Shown here: positions 1-6,621 of the stretch, piece after piece
How positions within the stretch are numbered: the stretch's first letter is position 1
How the letters are laid out: each line of letters opens with the position of its first letter
Source of the DNA: Armatimonadota bacterium
GTDB taxonomy: Bacteria; Armatimonadota; Fimbriimonadia; Fimbriimonadales; Fimbriimonadaceae
NCBI GenBank assembly: GCA_003516955.1
Contig: DPBN01000040.1
Location: 1 to 7,211 of the forward strand
DNA length: 7,211 nt
Direction of reading: 5' to 3'
Program-made: the position numbers and the translations under genes
Notes under the pieces: model-generated
What the model was told of the DNA's origin: nothing
Database searches by the model: none
The model's input: only the letters and a program-made list of their open reading frames with translations

Positions 1-1
1 G

Positions 2-184
2 CTGGCGGTGGGGGCGTTCGCCGTGGCGCTGGCGCCGACCGCGGCGTACGGGCCGGTCGGCGGGGCGCTGGCGCAGGCTTTCGGCTACCGAGTCGCGTTC
101 GGGGCTGCCTTGGCGTTCGCCTTCGCCGGGTGCCTGATCGCGCTCACCGCGAGGTCTTCCTCCGCCGCACGGTCCGGCGCTTAG
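2..184 (+). CDS. C-terminal fragment of a multi-pass membrane protein, probably an MFS transporter (5' end outside window)
   Basis: The frame is open from the first base of the window and ends at TAG 182-184, giving 60 residues. Nearly every codon ends in G or C, as in the neighbouring genes, so it looks coding. The residues form two hydrophobic stretches (about 1-24 and 33-50) joined by a short loop reading AFGYRVAFG, followed by a short polar tail rich in Ser, Ala and Arg. A Gly/Pro-rich helix, then G-(Y/W)-R-x-x-F, then a final helix is what the last two helices of major facilitator superfamily transporters usually look like. The substrate cannot be told. The gene converges on topA and its last 41 bp overlap the topA 3' end. 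Another polytopic membrane protein family is possible. Confidence 0.6.
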   Translation: MAVGAFAVALAPTAAYGPVGGALAQAFGYRVAFGAALAFAFAGCLIALTARSSSAARSGA

Positions 185-2774
185 GCGACGGCCCGGCCGC
201 CCTCTTGGCCTCCAGAAGGCTCACGGCCTCCTCTTGAGTGATGGTTTTCGGGTCCTTGCCCTTGGGCAGGGTGGCGTTGACCGTCCCGTCCGTCACATAC
301 GGGCCGTACCGCCCGTCCAGCACACGCACCGACCCCGCCGGGGTTTCGAACATCTGGATCGGCTCCGCCGGCGCGCGACGGACCACGCCCCGCCTGGTCT
401 TCGGCTGAGACAGGAGCGCCAGCGCGCCCTCCAGGTCGATGGCGAGCGCATCCCGCCAGGAATCCAAGTTGCGGATTTCCTCGCCGCACTGGACGTACGC
501 TCCGAACCGACCCAGCTTGGCTTCGATCGGAAGCCCGCTCTCCGGGTGCTCCCCGATCCTGCGCGGCAGCCGGCTCAGGAGCTCCAGGCTCTCGGCGTCC
601 ACCTGCTCGGGCTTGAGGTCTGGCGGGAGGGACATCCTCCTCGGCTCCCCACCGGCCGGGTCCTCGAACTCCACGTACGGGCCGAAGCGACCCCGGCGGA
701 CCGTCGCCTTGATGCCTTCCGCCTCCACCTCGGCGAGCTTGCTGAGCCCCTTGGGCCCTCCCGCCAGCAGCGCGCGCGCCTGCTCCACGCCGAAGTCCGC
801 CGGGGGGAAGTCGTCCGGGACGCTGACGGCCTTGCCGTCCGGCCCCTCGAGGTACGGCCCGAAGCGGCCAACCTTGACCACGTAACGGAACCCCGTCTCC
901 GGGTCCACCCCCACCTCAACCTCCGGGTAGCCGATGTTCAGCAGCTTGGACCGGTCCTCCGTCTGCTCCCGCAGGCCCGGCTGGTTGCCGTCGCCGAAGT
1001 AGAACTCGTGCAGGTAGGCGACCCAGTCCCGCTGGCCCTCGGCGATCTCGTCCAGCTCGTCCTCCATCCGCCTGGTGAAGCGAAGGTCGACGAGCTCTGC
1101 GAAGTGCTTCTCCAGCAGCTCGGTCACCGCGAACGCCGTGAACGTGGGGATCAGCTCGTTCTTGCGTTTGAAGCAGTAGCCGCGGTCCTGGATCGTGCCG
1201 AGGATGCTGGCGTAGGTGCTCGGCCGCCCGATGCCCTCCTCCTCCAGCTTCTTGACCAAGGAGGCCTCGGTGTAGCGGGCTGGCGGCCGGGTGGTGCGCT
1301 CGCTGGCCTCCACGCTCTTCGGCTCGACCTCCTCGCCCTCGCGCACCCGCGGCAGCACGGTTTCGCGGTCGGCGAGCTCGGCCTCGGGGTCGTCCGCGCC
1401 CTCGACGTACACCTTCAGGAAACCGGGGAAGACGATCGTCTGGCCCGTCGCCACGAACTCCGCGACGCCCCTCGACGACGGCGCGCTCACGTCGATCCGG
1501 GCGCGCAGCAGCTGGGCGTCGGCCATCTGGCACGCGACCGTTCTCTTCCAGATCAGCTCGTAGAGCCTGTACTGATCGTCCGTCAGATACGGCCTCACGT
1601 CGGCCGGGCGCCGCCGGAGGTCGGTGGGGCGGATCGCCTCGTGCGCCTCCTGCGCGGACTCGGACTTGGTCTTGTACCGCCTGGGCCGCTGGGGCACGTA
1701 GTCCGCGCCGTACATCTCCGCGATGAGCTCGCGGGCCTCCTTCACGGCGCGCTCCGCCAGGTTCAGGCTGTCGGTGCGCATGTAGGTGATCAGGCCGACG
1801 CGCTCCCCGCCCAGGTCGACTCCCTCGTACAGCTGCTGGGCCACGCGCATCGTGTCCCTCGCGGAGAGGCGCAGCTTGCGGCTGGCCTCTTGCTGCAGCG
1901 TGCTGGTCATGAACGGCGGCGGGGGAGACTGCTTGGCCGGGGTTTCCGCGACCTTGGCCACGGTCCAGGGCCGGGCCTCGTGCAGCTCGCGCGCCAGCTC
2001 GCCCGCCTCGCCGATGGCCAGCACCAGCGGGCCGTCGCTCTTCGGCTGGCCGGTGTACGGGTCGAAGTCGTCGGAATCGGCGAGGGGCCTGCCACCTAGG
2101 CGCGCCAGCTTGGCCCGGAACGATCCCTGCTCCGCCTGGATCAGCGCTTCGATCGTCGCGTAGGCCGCAGGAACGAACCGCTTGCGCTGCCGCTCGCGCT
2201 CCACCAGCAGCCGCACGGCCACCGACTGAACCCTGCCCGCGCTCAGGCCGCGCGCGACCTTCCTCCACAGCACGGGCGAGACGCTGTACCCGTAAAGGCG
2301 GTCCAGGATGCGGCGCGCCTCCTGCGCCCGCACGAGGTTCTCGTCGATGTCCCTCGGGTTCTCCAGAGCGCGCTGGATGGCCTCGGGCGTGATCTCGTGG
2401 AACACGATGCGGCGCACCGGCTTGTTCTTCGGGCGACCCAGCTCCTCCAGGATGTGCCAGCTGATGCTCTCGCCCTCGCGGTCCTCGTCCGTCGCGAGCA
2501 GCAGCGAGCCGGCCGCCTTGGCCGCGGACTTCAGCCGCCTCACCGTCTGCTCCTTGTCCTTGGGAACGATGTACAGCGGCTTGAAGCCGTGCTCCACGTC
2601 CACGCCGAGGCGGGCCCAGGACTGCTTCTTGACCTCGGCGGGCAGGTCGGAGGCCTTCTCCGGCAGGTCGCGGATGTGACCGACCGAGGCCTCGACCTGA
2701 TAGTCGGGCCCGAGGAACCGGCTGATGGTTTTGGCCTTCGCCGGAGATTCGACGATCACGAGCGTTTTCGACAT
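144..2774 (-). CDS. topA: DNA topoisomerase I (type IA), with C-terminal repeats in place of zinc ribbons
   Basis: This 876-residue protein relaxes negatively supercoiled DNA in the cytoplasm by cutting one strand through a 5'-phosphotyrosine link. The TOPRIM domain is N-terminal (about 3-130), with Glu9 in the VIVESPAKAKTI motif and the acidic triad D96, D98 and E100 in TDEDREGE, which binds Mg. The catalytic tyrosine is Y331 in GLITYMRTDS, preceded by the conserved FMTSTLQQEASRKL (288-301). AQEAHEAIRPT (374-384) and the EEEGIGRPSTYASIL segment (511-525) are also intact. The C-terminal third has no tetracysteine zinc fingers. It has four repeats around VGRFGPY (635-641), RGRFGPY (694-700), LGRFGAY (754-760) and DGRYGPY (820-826), and ends in a basic tail (865-876). 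This is the topoisomerase I C-terminal repeat layout known from actinobacterial TopA. The ATG start is supported by AAAGGGAAGG just upstream and by the motif beginning MSKTLVIVESPAKA. It diverges from the operon to its right. Confidence 0.97.
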   Translation of the reverse strand: MSKTLVIVESPAKAKTISRFLGPDYQVEASVGHIRDLPEKASDLPAEVKKQSWARLGVDVEHGFKPLYIVPKDKEQTVRRLKSAAKAAGSLLLATDEDREGESISWHILEELGRPKNKPVRRIVFHEITPEAIQRALENPRDIDENLVRAQEARRILDRLYGYSVSPVLWRKVARGLSAGRVQSVAVRLLVERERQRKRFVPAAYATIEALIQAEQGSFRAKLARLGGRPLADSDDFDPYTGQPKSDGPLVLAIGEAGELARELHEARPWTVAKVAETPAKQSPPPPFMTSTLQQEASRKLRLSARDTMRVAQQLYEGVDLGGERVGLITYMRTDSLNLAERAVKEARELIAEMYGADYVPQRPRRYKTKSESAQEAHEAIRPTDLRRRPADVRPYLTDDQYRLYELIWKRTVACQMADAQLLRARIDVSAPSSRGVAEFVATGQTIVFPGFLKVYVEGADDPEAELADRETVLPRVREGEEVEPKSVEASERTTRPPARYTEASLVKKLEEEGIGRPSTYASILGTIQDRGYCFKRKNELIPTFTAFAVTELLEKHFAELVDLRFTRRMEDELDEIAEGQRDWVAYLHEFYFGDGNQPGLREQTEDRSKLLNIGYPEVEVGVDPETGFRYVVKVGRFGPYLEGPDGKAVSVPDDFPPADFGVEQARALLAGGPKGLSKLAEVEAEGIKATVRRGRFGPYVEFEDPAGGEPRRMSLPPDLKPEQVDAESLELLSRLPRRIGEHPESGLPIEAKLGRFGAYVQCGEEIRNLDSWRDALAIDLEGALALLSQPKTRRGVVRRAPAEPIQMFETPAGSVRVLDGRYGPYVTDGTVNATLPKGKDPKTITQEEAVSLLEAKRAAGPSPKRRTVRRRKTSR

Positions 2775-2775
2775 G

Positions 2776-2785
2776 CCTTCCCTTT
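2776..2785 (-). promoter_or_regulatory. Shine-Dalgarno of topA
   Basis: Read on the minus strand this is AAAGGGAAGG, ending one base before the topA ATG, with the AGGG core about 6 bases from it. It is the strongest ribosome binding site in the control region and fixes the topA start. Confidence 0.6.
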
Positions 2786-2813
2786 GCAGACGGCAACCCC
2801 TGAGAGCCTGAGC

Positions 2814-2819
2814 ATCCTA
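2814..2819 (-). promoter_or_regulatory. Candidate -10 element for topA
   Basis: Minus-strand TAGGAT matches TATAAT at four positions, including the most conserved T, A and final T. It would place the transcription start near 2807 and leave a leader of about 30 bases before the topA ATG. I found no convincing -35 hexamer at 16-18 bp upstream, so this is only a candidate. Confidence 0.25.
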
Positions 2820-2835
2820 CCCGAAGCCTCGGACG

Positions 2836-2848
2836 GGCGGTTTCCGCC
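2836..2848. repeat. Perfect small palindrome GGCGG-TTT-CCGCC in the divergent control region
   Basis: Two 5-bp arms flank a TTT centre, roughly midway between topA and the rightward operon. It could be an operator for a dimeric regulator acting on both promoters, or chance in GC-rich DNA. It is not followed by a T tract, so it does not look like a terminator. Confidence 0.25.
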
Positions 2849-2885
2849 GGGCACGGGGACACAGCGGCGCCTCCCGTTCGTTACC

Positions 2886-2891
2886 TATAAT
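2886..2891 (+). promoter_or_regulatory. Perfect -10 box TATAAT, likely promoter of the rightward four-gene operon
   Basis: TATAAT stands out in DNA this rich in G+C and faces the operon. A start of transcription about 7 bases downstream (near 2898) would give a leader of only some 7 bases before the ATG at 2905, or a nearly leaderless mRNA. There is no good TTGACA-like -35 at 16-18 bp upstream and no TGn extension, so either an activator or a degenerate -35 would be needed. The box overlaps the more upstream ATG at 2890, which argues against that start. Confidence 0.5.
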
Positions 2892-2904
2892 GGTGTCCGT
2901 CTCC

Positions 2905-4329
2905 ATGTTCTCCAGATTCCTCTCCCTTTGGGTCCTTTTGCTCCTCGCCGTCTCGCGCGCCGCCGCCTCTCCGACGGACGAATCGTGGCTCGGGTTGTTC
3001 CTGAACGGCCGCAAGGTGGGCTACGCCCAGAGCGTGGTCGCCGACGACCTCTTCGAGGGCCGCAAGACCCAGCGGACCGACGCGCGGACCTTCCTGGACG
3101 TCGCGCTGCTCGGCACGCCGCTCCAGATGGACCTCCGCTCGACCACGTGGAGCCGCGACGGCAAGCCCCTGCGGATGACGTTCCGCGTCGAGAGCTCGGG
3201 CCGAGTCCAGTCGCTGGACGCCCGCTTCCGGGACGCGAAGATCGAGCTGGCCGTGGAGAACGGAGGCCAGAAGTCCCGCAAGCTCCTGGACCTGCCCAAG
3301 GATGGCCCCGTCGTCGACGATCCGATCGACGCCCTGCTTCGAAGCCCTGACAAGACGCGGCCCAGGACGGTGTACGTCCTCGATCCCCTGACGGCGAGCC
3401 TCGTGCGCAACGAGGTGAAGCCAGGCCCTCAGGTCGAGGTGGACGTCCGCGGCCGCAGGCTGAAGGCCCGGCGAGTGGACATCGTCGACCCCCGCGCGGC
3501 CTCCCGCGTCTACCTGAACGCCGACGACGAGATCCTCAAGGCCGAGGGTCCGATGGGCCTCGAGATGATCCCGATGCCTAGGGAGGAGGCGCTCGCGCCG
3601 GGAGAGCCGGGGTCCGGCGACGGCATCGACCTCGCCTCGGCGTCGCGCATCCCGCTCGAAAAGCCGATCCGAGCGCCGTGGGACGTCCGAAGGCTCAAGG
3701 TGCTGCTGACCGGGCCGGACCTGCCGCGCCTGCCCAGCGACGGACACCAGACCGTCGCCAAGGACGATCGCGGATGGGTCATCGAGGTCCATCCGGTGCC
3801 GTTCGACCCGGCCGGCTCGGCCACCATCGCGCAGGCCCGCCAGAGCCAGCCCCGGTACGCGGGGCCGAGCCTCTACCTGCCCGCCGACTCCCCGGAGATC
3901 TCCTCGCTGGCCCGGCGCATCGTCGGGACGGAGACCAACGCGGCCCAAGCCGCCGCGAAGATCCAGGACTGGGTGTACGAGCAGATGCGGCCCAACGCGG
4001 GCATCGGCGTGCTGCGCGACGCCCGGGAGGTCCTGAAGACGAAGGAGGGCGTCTTCAGGGACTACGCGGTGCTCACGGCCGCCCTGCTTCGGGCCGCGGG
4101 CATCCCGGCCCGGCTCGCATCCGGCCTCATCTACCAGGACGGCTCCTTCTACTACCACGCGTGGGCCGAGGCGTGGACCGGCAAGCAGTGGCTGGGGGTC
4201 GACTCCACCCGCCCCCGCCGCGGCCTCTCCGCCCTGCACGTCAAGATCGCCGAGGGGAACGTCGAGGAGGCCTACAACTTCGCGTTTCTGGACAAAGCCC
4301 GGCTCCAGGTGCTGGAAACAGGGCAATAA
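2905..4329 (+). CDS. Exported transglutaminase-fold protein lacking the catalytic cysteine
   Basis: This 474-residue protein starts with a typical signal peptide: MFSR, then a hydrophobic core (about residues 5-16), then a small-residue cleavage region RAAAS near 19-23. There is no lipobox, so it should be periplasmic or secreted. The middle (about 27-325) is a region rich in predicted strands that opens with W-x-G-x-x-x-NG-x-KVGY, a style seen in uncharacterised exported proteins. The C-terminal part (about 328-440) is a transglutaminase-like core with the helix after GVxRDYA, the LLRAAGIPARLASG stretch, H418 in YYHAWAEAW and D433 in GVDSTRP. The residue where the nucleophilic Cys belongs is F384 (TTC at 4054-4056). 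Cysteine-type transglutaminase or protease activity is therefore unlikely. It may act as a binding or scaffold protein. The start at 2905 is preferred because the frame's earlier ATG (2890) lies inside the TATAAT box; neither has a clear Shine-Dalgarno. It is the first gene of the operon, 21 bp before the PIN/TRAM gene. Confidence 0.85.
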   Translation: MFSRFLSLWVLLLLAVSRAAASPTDESWLGLFLNGRKVGYAQSVVADDLFEGRKTQRTDARTFLDVALLGTPLQMDLRSTTWSRDGKPLRMTFRVESSGRVQSLDARFRDAKIELAVENGGQKSRKLLDLPKDGPVVDDPIDALLRSPDKTRPRTVYVLDPLTASLVRNEVKPGPQVEVDVRGRRLKARRVDIVDPRAASRVYLNADDEILKAEGPMGLEMIPMPREEALAPGEPGSGDGIDLASASRIPLEKPIRAPWDVRRLKVLLTGPDLPRLPSDGHQTVAKDDRGWVIEVHPVPFDPAGSATIAQARQSQPRYAGPSLYLPADSPEISSLARRIVGTETNAAQAAAKIQDWVYEQMRPNAGIGVLRDAREVLKTKEGVFRDYAVLTAALLRAAGIPARLASGLIYQDGSFYYHAWAEAWTGKQWLGVDSTRPRRGLSALHVKIAEGNVEEAYNFAFLDKARLQVLETGQ

Positions 4330-4358
4330 TGAGGGTAAGGGTCCTGCATCTTGGGTAG
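4329..4358 (+). other. Nine-codon minigene bridging two operon genes
   Basis: An ATG at 4329-4331 overlaps the TAA stop (4327-4329) of the transglutaminase-fold gene as TAATG and reads nine codons, MRVRVLHLG, to TAG at 4356-4358. That stop lies just after the TTG start of the next gene. Ribosomes restarting at the ATG would be released right over the TTG start. This arrangement could couple translation, but it may be accidental. Confidence 0.2.
4337..4341 (+). promoter_or_regulatory. Shine-Dalgarno supporting a TTG start
   Basis: AAGGG lies 9 bases before TTG 4351. An in-frame TAA at 4336-4338 rules out any start further upstream, and no ATG or GTG lies between it and the TTG. This purine-rich stretch (GAGGGTAAGGG, 4331-4341) therefore decides the start. 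Confidence 0.5.
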
Positions 4359-5466
4359 ATCCGACAAGCGTCTTCTCACGTTCTGTTCCTTGGCGATCGC
4401 CGCGCTGGCGGGGATCGCGGCCCGACCGTTGCTCGAGCGGTTCTACGTGAACTTCGGCATCAAGGCGGAGGACGCCGCCCAGCAGGCGGCCTCATGGCCG
4501 GTGATCCTCGCGACGGCGCTGCTGGGCGCCTTCGTCGGAATCCTGGTCGGCCGCGGCCTGCTGAACCTTCGAGACCGCTGGGCCGCCATGAGCGTCGGCG
4601 ACCGCGTGACCTTCTTCGTCAGCGTGTTCGGCGGTCTGATCGCCTCCGTGCCGCTGGTCACCCTGGCCAACGCGGCGGGCAACCTGGGCCCCTACCAGCC
4701 CCTGCTGATCCTGGGCATCGTTCTGGGCACCATCGGCCTGTCGATCTACGCCCTGCAGTCGATGGACGAGATTCTGCCTTGGAACCGCGGCAGCTTCCGT
4801 GGGAAGCGGCGCGGCATCAAGGTGCTCGACACCAACGTGATCATCGACGGCCGGATCCGCGACGTGGCCCGCTCCGGGTTCATTGAGGGCCAGCTGTACG
4901 TGCCGGGCTTCGTGCTGGACGAGCTGCAGCACATCGCCGACAGCGCCGATCCCCTGCGGCGCCAGCGCGGGAGGCGCGGGTTGGACGTGTTGCACCTGCT
5001 GCAGAGCGAGTTCCCGCTGGAGGTGAGGGTTCACGACCGTTTCGCGCCGGACCCGAAGGAGCCGGTGGACTCGCGGCTGGTGCGCCTCGCCCGGGCCTTG
5101 GGCGCGGACATCATCACGAACGATTTCAACCTCAACCGCGTGGCCGAGCTGCAGGACGTGAAGGTCCTGAACCTCAACGACCTGGCCCTCGCGGTGCGGC
5201 CAAACGTGCTTCCGCAAGAGTGCCTGACGCTCGCGGTGATCCGAGAGGGCAACCAGCCAGGCCAGGGCGTCGGCTACTTGGACGACGGCACGATGGTGGT
5301 GGTCGAAAACGGACGGCCGCACATCGGCGAGACCATCGAGGTGATGGTCACGCAGGTCATCCAGACCGAGCGCGGCAAGCTCCTGTTCGCCGAGCCGACC
5401 GGCAACGGCCACGCCAACGGCGAAAACGGACAGCGGAGGCGCGCCGCGGCGCGGAAGAACGTCTGA
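4351..5466 (+). CDS. yacL: Membrane-anchored PIN/TRAM domain nuclease-like protein (YacL family)
   Basis: The 371-residue protein has four predicted membrane helices at about 8-28, 49-71, 86-107 and 115-135. A basic linker (RGKRRG, 150-155) leads to a PIN domain starting with VLDTNVIIDGRI. The four acidic residues expected to bind metal in PIN nucleases are visible: D160 (LDTN), E191 (LDELQ), D240 (PVDSRL) and D258 (TNDFNLN). A TRAM-like beta-barrel RNA/DNA-binding domain follows (about 287-348: EGNQPGQGVGYLDDGTMVVVE, then IGETIEVMVTQVIQT), and then a low-complexity basic tail. Helices plus PIN plus TRAM match Bacillus YacL, which also precedes ispD and ispF. Members are nuclease-like and face the cytoplasm; the physiological substrate is not well settled. 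Translation starts at TTG, forced by an in-frame stop 15 bases upstream. The next downstream ATG (4588) would remove two helices. Confidence 0.93.
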   Translation: MGRSDKRLLTFCSLAIAALAGIAARPLLERFYVNFGIKAEDAAQQAASWPVILATALLGAFVGILVGRGLLNLRDRWAAMSVGDRVTFFVSVFGGLIASVPLVTLANAAGNLGPYQPLLILGIVLGTIGLSIYALQSMDEILPWNRGSFRGKRRGIKVLDTNVIIDGRIRDVARSGFIEGQLYVPGFVLDELQHIADSADPLRRQRGRRGLDVLHLLQSEFPLEVRVHDRFAPDPKEPVDSRLVRLARALGADIITNDFNLNRVAELQDVKVLNLNDLALAVRPNVLPQECLTLAVIREGNQPGQGVGYLDDGTMVVVENGRPHIGETIEVMVTQVIQTERGKLLFAEPTGNGHANGENGQRRRAAARKNV

Positions 5467-5471
5467 AAGCC

Positions 5472-6611
5472 ATGAAGGTGGCGGCGGTGGTCCTGGCCGC
5501 CGGATCGGGCACCCGGTTCGGCGGGGACAAGGCGAGGGCGGCCCTCGCGGGCAGGCCGCTTTGGCGGTGGTCCTTCGACGCGCTGCGCGCCCACCCCCGC
5601 GTGGACCTGGTCGGCCTGGTGGTTCCCGGCCCGGCCGTTGCGGAGTACCGGGAGGAGGCGCCGCAGGCCGCGTTCGTGGTCGCCGGCGGCCAGGACCGCA
5701 CGGCGAGCGTCAGGATCGGCCTGGCCAACACCCCGGACGACTGCGACGTGGTGCTGCTGCATGACGCCGCCCGCCCCTTCCCCTCGGAGGCCACGATCGA
5801 TCGGGTGATCGACGCGGCCCTGCGGTCGGGGGCCGCCGCGCCCGGCCTGCCGGTCACCGACACGGTCAAACGGGTGGCCGAGGATGGCGTGCGTACGGTG
5901 GACCGGGACGGCCTGTGGACCGTGCAGACCCCCCAGGGGTTCCGAAGGGAGCTCCTCGTCCTAGCCTACGAGAGCCTGCGCGGATCGGCGACCGACGACC
6001 TGGCCGCGGCCGAGGCCATCGGCTGCGTGCCCGAGATCGTGCCGGGAAACCCCGACAACCTCAAGATCACGCATCCCGCCGACCTGGAGCTCGCCCGGCG
6101 GCTCGCCGCGTCCGGCCCCGGCATTCGCACCGGGTTGGGCTACGACATCCATCGGTTTTCGTCCGATCCCGACCGATGCTTGGTCTTGGGGGGAGTCCGC
6201 TTCGAGGGCTCACCCGGGCTGGACGGTCATTCGGACGCCGACGCGCTGATGCACGCGGTGACGGACGCCCTGCTCGGGGCCGCATCCTTGGGCGACATCG
6301 GCGTGCACTTTCCCAATACCGACCCCCGGTGGCGCAACGCCCCCAGCGAGGTCTTCCTGGCCCGCGCCGGGGAACTTCTGAAGGAGTCCGGATGGTCGGT
6401 ATGGAACATCGACGTAGCGTTGGTTGCGGAACGCCCGAAGGTCGTCCCGCGGAGCGCGGAGATCCGGGCCAACCTGGCTCGGATCCTCGGGATTCCGGAA
6501 GACCGCGTGGGTCTGAAGGCAACCACCAACGAGCGGTTGGGGGCCATCGGACGGGGCGAGGGCATCGCTTGCTTCGCCGTCGCCACGATCGGCCCGTGTC
6601 ATGGAGGTTAG
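5472..6611 (+). CDS. ispDF: Bifunctional IspDF: MEP cytidylyltransferase / MEcPP synthase
   Basis: This 379-residue fusion carries two steps of the MEP pathway to isoprenoid precursors. Residues 1-210 are IspD, joining CTP and 2-C-methyl-D-erythritol 4-phosphate. They show LAAGSGTRFGG with R15, K20, HDAARPF (98-104), the DTVK motif (130-133), R145, QTPQGF (152-157), TDDL (174-177) and K198 in NLKIT. Residues 218-373 are IspF, which makes the 2,4-cyclodiphosphate. They show the metal ligands D225 and H227 (GYDIHRF) and H253 (DGHSDAD), then DIGVHFPNTD (275-284) and TTNERLGAIGRGEG (351-364). The linker between domains is short (about 211-217). IspE, which acts between them, is not part of the fusion. 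In IspD the usual PKQ is replaced by DKA, with Lys only five residues after Arg. The ATG at 5472 is chosen because the IspD motif begins there; it lies 5 bp after the yacL stop, with only a weak GAAAG as ribosome site. The frame stays open upstream to 5220, but that part overlaps yacL and is not IspD-like. Confidence 0.95.
   Translation: MKVAAVVLAAGSGTRFGGDKARAALAGRPLWRWSFDALRAHPRVDLVGLVVPGPAVAEYREEAPQAAFVVAGGQDRTASVRIGLANTPDDCDVVLLHDAARPFPSEATIDRVIDAALRSGAAAPGLPVTDTVKRVAEDGVRTVDRDGLWTVQTPQGFRRELLVLAYESLRGSATDDLAAAEAIGCVPEIVPGNPDNLKITHPADLELARRLAASGPGIRTGLGYDIHRFSSDPDRCLVLGGVRFEGSPGLDGHSDADALMHAVTDALLGAASLGDIGVHFPNTDPRWRNAPSEVFLARAGELLKESGWSVWNIDVALVAERPKVVPRSAEIRANLARILGIPEDRVGLKATTNERLGAIGRGEGIACFAVATIGPCHGG
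6603..6608 (+). promoter_or_regulatory. Shine-Dalgarno of hpf, inside the last codons of ispDF
   Basis: GGAGGT is a perfect anti-16S match made of the final two sense codons (Gly-Gly) of ispDF. It lies 13 bases before ATG 6622, longer than the ideal 5-9. The ATG at 6601 overlaps it and so cannot use it, which favours the 6622 start. Confidence 0.55.
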
Positions 6612-6621
6612 AAGACAGAAG

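Noticed and set aside
234..2099. Long plus-strand open frame of 621 codons opposite topA
   Set aside because: It is the mirror of a clearly real gene. GC-rich codons leave few stops on the other strand, and the translation is low-complexity Arg/Leu/Val-rich with no recognisable motif.
916..2862. Minus-strand 648-codon frame overlapping topA and running past its start
   Set aside because: It is shifted relative to topA on the same strand, and is rich in Arg, Gly and Ala with no domain motifs. It is an out-of-frame shadow.
2890..2904. Upstream ATG adding MVSVS to the transglutaminase-fold protein
   Set aside because: It lies on the TATAAT box, so the likely transcript would not contain it. 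It has no Shine-Dalgarno, and the signal peptide is complete from 2905.
2881..4326. Minus-strand 481-codon frame almost exactly opposite the transglutaminase-fold gene
   Set aside because: The plus frame has a signal peptide and a recognisable core. The minus frame has none, and its Arg/Gly/Val/Leu content is that of a GC-rich antisense reading.
5220..5471. Extension of the ispDF frame upstream into yacL
   Set aside because: The added 84 residues are Arg/Gly-rich, overlap the TRAM domain of yacL in another frame, and are not part of IspD.
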